64,000 nt of DNA from NCBI GenBank assembly GCA_019914995.1, contig CM034126.1:14699001-14763000 (forward strand), in the 5' to 3' direction. This document shows, piece by piece, positions 27,001-38,189 of this stretch. Position numbers and translations under genes: made by a program. The first letter of the stretch is position 1. The number at the start of each line of letters is the position of its first letter. The notes under the pieces are model-generated. The model saw only the letters and a list, made by a program, of their open reading frames with translations, was not told where the DNA came from and made no database searches. This DNA comes from Acanthochlamys bracteata. Taxonomy: Eukaryota; Streptophyta; Magnoliopsida; Pandanales; Velloziaceae.

Positions 27001-30000
27001 TATGACTATAGAAACTATGACATAGTTCAAGTACTTACGAAAGAACTTAGTTTGTCTACTATCATTTCCAGAAAATCACTATCAGCTAGCCACTGCATTA
27101 TATCCAAAAAGTTTGGATATATGTGATCATCTCCACCAACAAGTCGGATCAATATCTGCATGAGAGAGAACTATTAAGATGAAGGACGCGACCAAGCATA
27201 ACAGAAATCATTGTACCAATGGTTTCTGTAGGGTAACAAAGGCAAATGTTTCAGTTTCAGATAGGTAAGGAAAATTGTGACTACAATCAATAAGATAGCA
27301 CAACACAGTCTTTACAAAATCAAGGAGCAAAGTTAAAGAATATCAAAAGAGGAGTAATATAGAGAACTAACCTCCATAATAGGTCTAATTCCTATCAGAT
27401 CAACCAGTTGCTGAAGAACATCTTTGTGATTCTGAATAAGATGAGAAAAGTGTATCAGAACAGAGTGGCATTATATATTCAAGTAATTTAAGTTAAATAC
27501 ACAAGCGTCTCACATTAATAAGGCCGATCAAAAATTCAAAACCCGCATGTCATACATTACAAGTTTATTGTCCCGTGGTACTAGAAAAGAAAAGGGAAAT
27601 TTTCCTAATTTACTGGTGTATACGAGAAACAGAAAATGAAATAGATTTACCAATTTTGTTGTCTACTATTAACTGCTTACAGAGACCTTTCTTTTCAATT
27701 TACCACAAACATTGACCTAGTCAATAGCACAGAGTGAGACGACAGGCTTGGTTATTCTTGCTGCTGCATACCTAACAGACCACAAACAGAGGCAGAAGCC
27801 AATGTTCGAAAGTTCATGACTTGTTTTACAGTATCTTTTTACAGTTATCATCATTTTGCCTCAGCTCTATTTTTCATGGCTAGCAAGAAACTAGGATTTT
27901 CATACAGATTTGTGACAAAGGAAAGTGCTGGGCATGCTTGTGAACATTATTCACTTTTTTCTTATCTCTGGAAAAGAGGAACTTACTTGGACATAATTCA
28001 TCAGATACGCTGTCTTGCGAACCATCAGATGTAGAACTACCTATTAAGGACAAAAGGGTACAAGTTAAACTATACGAAGAATATCCTTCGATAATATATG
28101 CATCAATCAGCTAGATACATCTGTCAAAGAAAATCATTCTTACATGGACGAGTTAACAAGAATGATAGAACCAACACGCACCTTACTAAAATGTGCAGCC
28201 AAAAAGGAGCTGTGGCTTCTATTAGGTTGCAAAAATGAGAACAAAATGTTGAGCAACTACAACACCGGAAGATTAAAAAAGGTGATCAGAGCCTTGTATT
28301 TATCAGCATCTAAAAGTCCATGAAACCCTAGCAAGTCAATAAACAATTACCTCCTCATCCTCCACCAAGGTTTTAAGGATAACATCAATTTCACATGCAA
28401 ATATCTCACAGGCAACAAAAGGAAACCTGAATCATGAGAAAGTATTTAGCCATTAGGACTGGAAAATTTCAAATATGACAACTCCGAACTGAGGGGAAAC
28501 TGTCCAAGAACTTTCAGTAGAACCAGGTTACAAATTCTTTTAACTTACCTAAAAGCACGCTTGCTTTCAGCATCTTCGGGAGCTTCTTCTACGATATACT
28601 GCAATAACTCTTCCACCTGATCTCTTTCTCTAAGACTGAAAGCATGTGAAGTATAAGAAATGATGAGATGTACAATTAACCTATATGTAACAAACAAATT
28701 GAAGTATTATAACCAAAAAGCATCAATAATCTAGGTGGAACGTGATAAGCAATTAAGCAATTGAAATAGTTTTTGGGAAGAGCCCAACTGTCGACCAACG
28801 GCAGAAACAAGGGACCAGCAAAACTCAGAAGAGTAATAAAAAGGGTCTCAAAACTGAACATTGCAAAAAAGCATGATAATGTTTCATAGTAGAAGATCAG
28901 ATGCAAGTAATCTCCACAAAGACTAAGTCTGTTATTTACATAAAGAGTTGAGACGATTGCTAGAAGTTACTTAATAGGGGAAAGCAATATGATACACAAT
29001 CTTTATTGCCAGACTGTTTCTTTGGACAGGCAAGCCTGTAGAACAACATGCTTGTAGGATACCACTGTTCAAAGACTAGACAACAAATTCAAAGAGTTGG
29101 ATGATCCTACACAAACTTTCCAGATGGAAATATTGCACAATACTTGACCTGTTAGCCAAAGTTCGTAGGATGATGATAAATTAAGCTCACATAGTTGGGA
29201 CAGGAGAAAAGAGCCAATTCCTGACCAGTACTTTTCCTTTGCTAGTTAAATCACTGATATAATTGTATATTACAAATTTACAATCAAGAATGACGAAATG
29301 ATGAAAGTCAAATACGGTTTCATTACAAATTTATAAGTCGATTGTTCAAAGCTTTGCATTCTTGAATTATATCTTCCTCATCCAAAAGCTCTTCGAGTGT
29401 GAAGCTTTCCTTGTCCAAGATGGCATCAACCTGTGCATAATAGGAGACCAGTCATACCAGCACAATCATATAGCATAAATCTGTTAAATAAAGCATTCTG
29501 TGTAGAACTACACTCTACACATTACATACAACATTTACACTAAAACAACAAGACGTACAAATGGAACTTTATTGTTGAACTCACTTTTCATGTATTACTC
29601 CCTTAATCCTAACTTACTAGTTCTTTGAACATTTATAAAGTCCAACTTGAATCTTTATGCAGAGGACCTTTTCCAAATTATAGAACAACTGCAAAGATTC
29701 ATCTCCAACTACCGAAAACAAAAGAAAAACAACATTTCAGTTAGCAACGCAGCACAAAAGGTCGCAACAAGTCCCAAAGCTAAAACCAGAACGCATAACG
29801 TACCCAATCATCAAGCCAATCTTCCAAAAGTAATAAAAATTTCAAGATTTTCTACTACAATTAGCTAGCCTAGCTAACCAAATCAGAGAACCAGTGAATC
29901 ACCAAACTGCAGCAAGAAAACAAGCTAATTAAGCTGGAAAAAAAACGCCGCGAGTAAGAGAAGACTGCTCACGGATGAAGGGCCGGAGAAGCTAGGGATG

Positions 30001-30011
30001 CTCCAAAACAT
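21028..30011 (-). CDS. SIT4 phosphatase-associated (SAPS) family protein, PP6 regulatory subunit-like
   Basis: Eighteen coding exons on the minus strand give 784 residues with every phase consistent. Exons: 30011-29973, 29430-29327, 28635-28549, 28426-28351, 28256-28182, 28040-27987, 27431-27372, 27155-27039, 26722-26628, 25955-25750, 25365-25268, 25095-24992, 24907-24742, 24610-24488, 23315-23233, 22927-22792, 21864-21794, 21688-21028. The first exon codes only MFWSIPSFSGPSS. The SAPS helical-repeat region covers roughly residues 100-470, with LLDEEDIIQECKALN, LVGGDDHIYPNFLDIMQWLA, LEDASFKSALVHSLSLLI and HHHVERIIILCLESKHLGAV. The tail is acidic and Ser-rich (LPEWVAWGEP, SLFEEDAEFVGGELDSMG), typical of plant members. 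Relatives bind Sit4/PP6-type phosphatase catalytic subunits and direct substrate choice. Arabidopsis At2g28360 is the positional counterpart beside ARF10. Introns hold no other gene; a LINE-like fragment sits in the 1.2-kb intron before exon 15. Confidence 0.94.
23566..23830. mobile_element. Decayed LINE/SINE-like 3' fragment in a SAPS intron
   Basis: The stretch starting ACAACAACAGCAACCAAGCC, followed by a GGATCCTATTGCGCCATTC segment and CTTAAGCCTTCC, resembles the tail region of a common plant non-LTR retroelement (AACAACAACCAAGCCTTA-type sequence). It is heavily diverged and carries no ORF. Borders are approximate and the family assignment is from memory. Confidence 0.4.
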
Positions 30012-30539
30012 ACTGAGCGACTGATGAATTCAACTCAGAACAGTTGAATCAGTTGGAATGAGTTGAAATCAGTAAAATCAGTTGAATTTAAAACCTAGAT
30101 TTCAGGAACAAGAGATCCCGCAGAGAGTTTGAGGAACAACAAACATAGAAGAGACTAAGAGAGAAGAAGAAAAAAGGTCACCGTTGGTGGTCGGGAAACG
30201 AAAGAAACAAACGAACCAAAGAGAGAGAGAGAGAGACCACCGTTGACGTAATCTATTTTCTTTTTAAATTTATTTATTATAAAGCTCCAGCCCGAGTGCA
30301 GGTGCTGCGTCTTGATGTTTCTTGGACGAAATACAACTGTCAAGAGTCCGTATACAGATCGCTTTCCTGAAAACACTTACAAGACCATAACAGGCTGGCC
30401 CATAGTTTGCCTAATTAAAACTATCACAGATCCAGTTTTCGGCCCAAAGATATTTATTAATAGTTGAAGGAGATCGTTCCCTTTGCGGCATTTGGGTTCC
30501 AGAAGCTTCGTTGTCGTATTTCTTCCTGCCACCACCACC
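30012..30539. other. 5' flank and probable leader of the SAPS gene
   Basis: Sequence upstream (minus strand) of the SAPS start. It has a short GA-repeat at about 30220-30235. The ORFs here have no recognised homology, and no other gene was seen. Confidence 0.4.
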
Positions 30540-31916
30540 ATGGATCTCTCACGCTCACCCACGTGCGCTCAGTCGAGCGAGGATAGACGACGGCCAGGTT
30601 GTTTCGCCTGCAGCCGCCGCAACCGGATTTTGTTGCGCGCTCTCTCTCTCTCTCCCTATGTTGATGATGATAAGATTTCTTTGTTTGATTGATTGATCTG
30701 GTGAAGCTTGAATCGGGTTAAAATGAGTCGGATAGGACGGATTTCAGTTTCGGTTTCTCCGAACAAGAAAAGAAAGGGAGCTCTTGTAGCGTTTCTTCTC
30801 CAGGAATGCTCGAGTCGCCTTCTTCTCTGGCTTGAAATCGAGAAATTGCTATTGTTTCTACAACCATGAGTTTAAGCAACTTGGCAAGATAGGGCCCCTA
30901 CAAGATCTCTCTCTCTCACTAATGTGACACGCGCGTTTTCTCGCGGTGCGCTTTGGACGGCTTCGGTGATATTACCTGCAACCGCTGCAACTGGGTTCCC
31001 GTTGATGAATTCATGGTGGTGGCGGTGGACAGATGTAAAGATAATATGAGTTTAATGAAGTTTCTTTATGCGAGCACCAATAGTTTTATCTCTTTTTGAG
31101 CACAATTCTCCGTCAACGCAAGAGAGCTTTTGTAGCGTTGTATTCAAGCAATGTGCAGTCGATCCTTCTTCTGGTTGGGAATCGGGAAATTGTTTTTGCA
31201 ATGTTAGTCACGGTTGTTCAACGCATGTTGCGATGTCAGGCCCATCTAGATGGTGGAGAAGGAGAAGGTTGTAATTTATCTGGAGAAACAGCAGTGCATG
31301 TTGGCATACTGATCTTCTCTGGCATTGATCCTACAATTTCTTCACAAATTGAAGAACAGCAATTTCTTTGTGAAGATTATTACCAATGCCTTCTATTCTT
31401 TACGATCAGCTGATTGAAAGCTTTGATCTTCATCCGATTGTTTATATTTATACCTTGCTGCTTGCAGCTTTCAGTCTTCGATCAAAATGAGTGTTAGAAA
31501 GCCCAATGTTGTTTTTGAGATTTTGAGAACAGAACTGGTTCATTCTTTTGTCCCTGTTGCTTATACGACTTGATGAGGTGCTGTGGTTCAGCTGGGAAGG
31601 CCAGCAGTGTTAAAGCCAGCAAATGCTTCAACCCAATCTCTAACGGTGTCTTTCTTTCACACTCTCTCGCTTTATATACACACAGATTTTTTTATCTTGT
31701 GGAACAAAGGTCGGATTTGTAAACTTTGTCCATGTCAATCTATCTGAGCTACATCATAATAGATGAATTGTATGAAGAGGTCTGGATTGTAAATGGTCGG
31801 ATTGGATCGGTTCGGTTTGGGAAGGCAAGAGGAGAGCCCTCGTAGTTCTTGCTGCATGCCTGTATGCTGCATGTGCACAGTGCAAATAATGCTTGATGTT
31901 GTCTTTGCAATTTGAT

Positions 31917-31935
31917 AGTCTATCTATCTATCTAT
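31917..31935. repeat. (CTAT)n microsatellite
   Basis: Four to five CTAT tetranucleotides within the degenerate cluster. Simple repeat. Confidence 0.75.
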
Positions 31936-33028
31936 GATACATAGATAACATGAGTTCAGTGATGCTTCTTCAAGTGTGCAAACAATGAGCTGATTGGTTT
32001 CAATATCAGTTTTGGTTTTCTGTGAAAAATATTCTCCAGCAAGAGAGCTCTTGCAGCTTTGCTACTGAAGCAAGGCTAGGGCATTGCTTCTTGATTGGGA
32101 ATTGAGAAATTATGGTATTGTTACCTGTATTAGTCTATTACCGCCCTATATTTCAGTAGGTATCCAATGCAGTTTGTGCAATGAAATTTGGTTTTGGTGG
32201 CATAATGATGGAACAAAATCAGCAGCCATACGGCATGCAATTCTTCTCTAGCATTGTTTTCAGAGTTTTCTTCACAAACAAAAGAGCGCCTTCTTTGGGA
32301 AGATTCTGCCAATGCTTTTCATTCTTCACAGTTGATACTCATCAGGTAAATTATATTTATGGTTCTTGTGAAGTCAATTGTTTTTGTAGCTCTTTGCTGC
32401 TTTCAGGGTCCTATCACTTTTTGGTCCCTCGCCACACTCACTATGATACCGCTTGCATGGACGAGAAGATAATCTCATCCACAAAATACCACTACTAAAG
32501 TTCTACTGAGAATTAGTGGAAAAAGGGTGGTGAGATTGTAGGCTTGGTGGATTGGAATATCCGCTGGATTCATTAGTTTTTAAAGATGAAGCTTGGGATA
32601 GAGAAGTCAGGGTTAAGTGGTTGAGGCTTCACTTCCTCTATTCTCTCTCTTGGGCTGATAATTTTCTTAAGAAATATGGATAATTTTACCCTCATTGCAT
32701 CTTTGCTGATCTATGAAAATGCTCCTGGGTTTGGATGGTCAATATGGTCAGCATATACATATGTACATGTCTATGCCTTTCTTTCTCTTCTCTTACTGAT
32801 GAGCGCGCTTACTCGGAATAAAATTACCAGACGTAGGATTTCCTAAGCTCTTGTTCTCCTGCTGATTCCGCACTGCCCTCTCAAAACACATAGCATGGCA
32901 GTCTTGGTGGCAACCGCTGCAGTGGCTGTTAGAGCAGGCAGTGGGAAGAGGGAGAGAGCACTGCATGCTGGAAAAGTTGAGCGGGTACCTTCTTTTGATC
33001 TTGATGATCAAAGGCAAATCTTAGCCGC

Positions 33029-33030
<2 letters not shown>

Positions 33031-33069
<39 letters not shown>
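33031..33069. repeat. (CT)n microsatellite
   Basis: About 19 CT dinucleotides. A shorter CT tract occupies the comparable place in the first unit (about 30638-30655), which suggests expansion inside a duplicated unit. Confidence 0.85.
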
Positions 33070-33071
<2 letters not shown>

Positions 33072-33770
33072 ATTTTTGCTAGTGCTTTAACTTGTTCTTC
33101 TCCAGTCTCTCACAATAGGTTAGGTTGATAAAAAAAAAGTAAGAAGGGGGGTTGGACGGGTTCAGTTTCAATGTTCCTCTGAGTACTCCTCCCCATCAAG
33201 AGAGCTCTTGTAGCGGTTCGCCTCCAGCAATGTTAGGCCAACCATTCTTGTTAGAAAATGGGAAAATGTTATCTTTGCAAGATGGGGCCCTTAATGATCA
33301 TTTTGAAATTTGACTGTTTATGCAATTGTAACTCGGCGGTGGTGAATGAAAGAGACAGTGGTTTCTGATAAGAAGCACCAGTACCAAATGGCAGGCTAAT
33401 CTTCTCTGGTATTGTTCTTATAATTAATTTTTCAACGGTATTCAGAAGAAAACAATATTATATATAAGGGGAATTTAAAAGAAAATATAGTCAAAACAAT
33501 CGTAGCAGATCCAATCTGGATGTCGACCTGAAAGCTCTTCGGATCAACAGGTCATGAGTTGACTCAGCAGGTCCTCGAGTTGACAGTAAAAAAAATTCAA
33601 GTTGTTGGCAACACTTTCATAAATTGAAAATCATATGTGGAAGAACTAAAAAGGTGATGGAAAAGAATCACATTCAAATCACTCTCGCAGGAAGATGCTG
33701 ATAATTTGAACAATATGGACCAAACAATATCAATCATTAGAGGATTTCGTGTATTTGGGAAGAAAGCTGT

Positions 33771-35273
33771 ATGCCAAAGAAGGTATTCTATCTTATACCA
33801 CTCCATGTCGCTCAAGCTGCCTTCGCTGCCGCTGCTATTATCATCATGGCTGCCACTCTGGACTTTGCTTCCTTCACCGTTTTGGGTACGTCTTATAAAC
33901 ATTCCTTTGATTCAAAATCTAATCTGCTTCTATGGATAGAGTTAATTTTTATGGCATTGGTTGTTTATCTATCTTGTTCTGTTAATTGAATAACTTATGA
34001 GGATGCGCTCATCTTTACATTTTAAATTTTAAACATGAACCAATGTCAGTTCGTGTCGAAGATTAATCTATATAGGAAATTGGCAGTACCAACTACTACT
34101 GCGTAGAAGTTAGTGTGTAGATGCTACTAACATTAACTTGGGGAAGCTGGATGGAGATATATATGTGGCATAAAAATGTTGAATTCCTAGTGTTCTCCTG
34201 TTCTGTTTTATTGGATGAGTTTACTGAAAGGTGTCTATGTAGATTTCTAGGTGATTAAATCACATTAATGCTTCATCACCTCATAAGATGAGGCTCCATC
34301 TTGTGCAGCTATCTTGTGGCTGCAGCAGGGTTTCAAGTTTTGTGGAGCCAGTCACTAGCAGTTCCGTACATCTTTGTACTTCTAGTCACACGCAGCTTGC
34401 CAAATTCAACAATACTATGTTTTTTTTTAACGACTGTTGATGCGGTTACAACATTGGTGACTTCATATTTCAACAATTTTTTTCTTTGAGTAGTACTTTT
34501 AGCAAATTTTAATTGCCACACTTTTAAGAGCGTACAAAGTGGCAGTTACTATCTGGTAATTTCAAAGTTGATGTATAACAACATCAGGTCCACGATTAGA
34601 TTTGTTGTGCTTTCTATTTCGGGTTGGAGTTAATCGCTACTTCTATCAAAATCAAGATTAGTTAGAATGCGATGTGAAATGGCTGGGCCTTCTAAAGAAC
34701 TTCAAGTATTTCTGTTTCTTGAATGCATGGCTAATAAATCTCTTGACAGTAGATTTTAAGTGTAAAATGTAATTTCTTATGGAATAAGCTTATAATAGTT
34801 AAATGTTCTGCCCTTCTAGATGAACTTGTGACAGTTTCAGTAGATTTGAAAGAGTAATTTCTCATATGGAACACTGACTTGATAATTACTATAAATATCT
34901 ATGTTTCACAGTGGTTCTTAGCTTCATTCAGTTTTCGCTAATATAAGAGGAAATATACAATCAGATAGTCCATATGAGAAAGCGCTTGACCTTGTTTGGT
35001 GATTAAATGTTCAAAACCAGATATGATAGCGTTCTTGGTCAATCTTGACATCATTGTGCTTTACTTGTATCAAAGCCATAACTTTAGATCCAGAAATTGA
35101 TATGCTCACCGAATGTAATGTTAATAACAGCCATTCAGACTCCTTCAGACTGAAGCGTCGGCTGAATCTTATGTTAATCATAGGCTCAGCTGCTACAGCC
35201 ATGGCCTTTTTAAGCTCCTTTGCTCTCTCTTCGTCATTCTTCCTAAACTTCTGGACATCAGCAGCCAAGTAGT
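33771..35273 (+). pseudogene. CASPL5A: CASP-like protein 5A (CASPL5A) relic
   Basis: Pieces of a four-span CASP-like protein occur in order. Transmembrane segment 1 is VAQAAFAAAAIIIMAATLDF followed by ASFTVLG, at about 33795-33882. A segment YLVAAAGFQVLWSQSLA at about 34310-34360 is followed by VLLVTRSLPNSTI and VDAVTTLVTSYF, ending in a TGA at about 34487-34489. A short IAFLVNLDII piece lies at about 35027-35056. The last exon has TAMAFLSSFALSSSFFLNFW and ends at TAA 35270-35272. Intact relatives have GDGVTSTLTFAAACASAGI where this copy has a diverged run and a stop. The N-terminal PGTPGT-type motif is not recognisable. The last splice phases do not fit cleanly. The position between SAPS and DRB2 is that of Arabidopsis CASPL5A2 (At2g28370), so this is most likely the decayed ancestral gene. 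A strongly diverged live gene is the alternative. Confidence 0.65.
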
Positions 35274-37792
35274 ACATGTGTGATCATCTTTATAGGTGAC
35301 TAAGAGATCTATAATTTGGCAGTTGTAGATTTCAGCTTCATGTATTTTATCGCAGAAAGGCGTACAGAATATTCCAAGAGGATGGTGATTTCTACCTTCT
35401 GATGCATGAGCTTTCGAGTGTTTACAAGATGCGCCCAGTATAACTGAGATACTCACGAGCTTGCTTTTGCTAATGGTTTGAGCACCAAGCTGCAAACAAA
35501 TCTCAACACAGTGTGTGTGGGATGTGGAGTTCAGATTGGTGTTACGGACTGATATTGATAACTGATTGAAGATTTGTTGGCTCAATTCAATTTAGTTGTC
35601 TACTACTCCCCTTTGAAATGTGATTATTGTGTGTCCTCTTTCCCTGTTTTGTTCTTATACTGTACATGCATTTTTATCATCTTAACCTCTTAAAGTGCAG
35701 TCCCTCATCTTCAAGATTGAAATGGCAGGGGTACCTCTATTGCCATTTTGTGGAATTTATAGCATTTGAACTGTTGCTGCATCTGCATGTCAGGTTTGAT
35801 AAGTCTGTGGAATGTTTTGAGTTTGCCTATGTATTGATCAATGATATGAAGCATTATAAATCTCAACCTCACATGGGTAGACATGATCGACTTGGAACGG
35901 GGGGTGACTGCTAAGAGCACTACTGATACTGAACTTGTTCAGCAGTTTCTGGTTGCAGTTTAGCACATTGTTATATGTTTCTCACTTGAACGCTTATACG
36001 ACTGTTCGGGCACAGATGAAGTACTTCTCCAGAAGCCACTCGTCATCAGTTTTTGGAATTGTGAGACCATAAGAAAGCGGCAAGAATTTTAAAGAAAAAG
36101 GTGACTCTTTTCTCTTTCTACTTCGTTCTTCCTAGAACCATGCTCATTCTCTCCATCATTAACTCGTTCTATCATGACTTGTTGGGTGCTACATATAACG
36201 GTTCGGCTTCGGTTCAACTACAAAGGATTTTGGTATGTGAAATATATTCTGCTGCTTGCTTTTATCAAACTTGTTTTCATTGTCAGAAGTGGTTCTGTAT
36301 GGTGAAAATTTGAGTATATCGATATATCTTACCGCTATGTAGGTCAGAGCAAAATACTAAGCAATGCCTTGCCTTGAGTTTACACTAGTTTATAATCTAA
36401 ATATAATTCTAACAAGATGCGCCACGTTGTGCATTCTCCTTAATAGAAGTACCTGCGTCATATGAAAGCTGGATATTTCTCCAAGAACTCCAAAGTGACC
36501 GAGTATATATGTTGAGACTGGAAGATAGGCTCATGGTCAAGGACATAAAATTGTTGCGTAGCAGAGTCTGCTAAACAAACAATGCAAAGGCATTAGTGAG
36601 CTATGAGAAAATATCCTGAAATCTTGTAATTCAATTGTATATTTTATTTTAAATATAGTATATTATTGCGCTGTATTTGTATGTATGCTGGAAGCATTGA
36701 CAATTTTATGTTTGTACGTACGTATGTATGTATGTTTTTAGATGACAGCAATCTGGGTGCAATTAAAACAAAAGCGACCGGTGAAGCAAAAGCCCTACTA
36801 CTTCCCTTACTAAAATGCAAATGCAGATGCAATGCCTAATGGCAACGTTGTGCTGGAGAGTAGACAAGGAAATAAATGCGCTCTATCGTCGCTTCTCTCT
36901 ACTTCAACGCTCCCTTTAATTTAAAATTGTGAATTTAATTCCCGCATTCAATTCAATTCTCATCTCAATTGAATTCATTTACTGCTCCCCACCCAACTCC
37001 AACCCCAACGATTAAACATCTCTTTTGATTCTCTTCTCTTCTCTCTCTGAGGGTCACCACCTCCCAACCCAAAATACTTTCTCTGATGAACGAGTTGCCC
37101 ACCCACCTTCGATTCTGGCTCGCTTTAAGCTTGACACGAAATTGCCGCAGCGTGTCGAAAACAACATCACTGGAAACTAAACCAGTTTTATCTGTACAGT
37201 AAGTAGCAAACCGTTTGTTGATATTGGGTAATCTTTTTATATTTTTGCATATCCGGTCCGACTATTTAACATTAGCCATTCTTTGTCATTTAAGCCCGCA
37301 AAAGTGCGAACTGAAGATAAATAGGGACTTAAAATTGCTATAAATAAGGAGTGAATCTGTCGTAGTAGCAGTTCGACCCTTTCATCTGTAGGAACTCTAC
37401 AGCAGTGTAAAAGCAAAGAAGTAAATAATAATACAGTAAATTAATTGTGATTAATAAATGATGAGTTAATTAAGTAAATTACAAGACTGAGAAATGAATA
37501 GTTTGACTGATTGACTGACTGCTTAATTACACAACAAAATATTAGAAAAAAACACAAGTGGCAAATTGCGAAGCAAAGAAATGAGAAGAAGCACCCGTTT
37601 GCTTTATTATCAGCGCAGCAGCAGAGCCAGAGCAGCTACTGCTCTTCTTCTTCTTCTTCTTTCTTTCTTTCTTTCTTTGTTTCTATTTAATTGAAAATTG
37701 CTTCTGCCATTAGAGCAAAGCAACAACGCAACACCAACAGCAAATCAACACCAACAAAGCTTGACAAAGAAGAAGTAGAAATAGAAGAAGAA
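35274..37792. other. Spacer upstream of the DRB2-like gene
   Basis: No gene was recognised. It holds a short TACG/TATG repeat near 36716-36735 and, close to the next gene, a TTC-rich tract (about 37648-37678) of the kind common in plant core promoters. Small ORFs here have no supporting features. Confidence 0.4.
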
Positions 37793-38189
37793 ATGGCGCT
37801 GCTGCTGCAACCAAAATTTTCTCCATATATCAAAACCAATCACTCCTTCCTCCATCTCTAAATTCTGAACCCGTAATTTTCCTCCCTCCGGCGAACCCAT
37901 TGCCCTTCTTCTCTATTTCAGCCGTTCAAACCTCTGCCCGGGATCGCCACTACACACACTTCATATCCAACGTCCGTTTCCCCTCTGTGTTAGTTCTGCT
38001 AGAATGCAATTGCTGACTTCAGCAGCTTGGAGCTTTCCGGCTATCTGATCTCCACCGTTAGTTTTCCGCTCTCCTCCATTCGAACTTCTCTCACTGCCTC
38101 GGGATTAGTGCTCAATCGGCGGCAGTGGTCTGATCTCATCATAATCTCAGCCGTCCGTTCTGTTGGTTGCAGTCGAGAAGCCAGGGATT
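37793..38189 (+). promoter_or_regulatory. Leader of the DRB2-like gene with upstream ORFs
   Basis: Two upstream ATGs open short frames before the main start: 22 codons at 37793-37861 (beginning MALLLQPKFS) and 14 codons at 38004-38048 (beginning MQLLTSAAWS). The sequence GGTTGCAG at about 38164-38171 could be a leader-intron acceptor, in which case the second uORF might be spliced out. Transcription of this stretch is inferred from its position and pyrimidine-rich composition. Confidence 0.45.

Larger units (their letters stand above)
30540..33440. repeat. Degenerate tandem cluster of about 1-kb units
   Basis: Related segments recur in the same order. A motif close to GAGAGCTCTTGTAGC occurs at about 30777, 31123, 31832, 32043 and 33200. 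It is followed after about 50-60 bases by a GGGAATYGRGAAATT-like word at about 30835, 31185 and 32097, and more weakly at 33257. A CTTCTCTGGYATTG word occurs at about 31315, 32240 and 33400. A GTCGGAT..GGATYGGTTCGGTTT-like lead occurs at about 30730, 31795 and 33155. Two or three units of roughly 0.9-1.3 kb explain this, with strong divergence. No continuous ORF is conserved between copies, so it is not an obvious gene family; it could be duplicated transcribed leader or retroelement-derived sequence. The unit includes pyrimidine repeats. Confidence 0.6.

Noticed and set aside
30483-31413. Plus-strand ORFs in the degenerate repeat cluster
   Set aside because: The frames are not preserved between the repeated units, so they are unlikely to be selected as protein.
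35011-35277. Minus-strand frame of 88 codons with a charged, coiled-coil look (KFRKNDEERAKELKKAM)
   Set aside because: It is the antisense of the last CASPL5A exon on the plus strand, whose TAMAFLSSFALSSSFFLNFW is the recognisable product.
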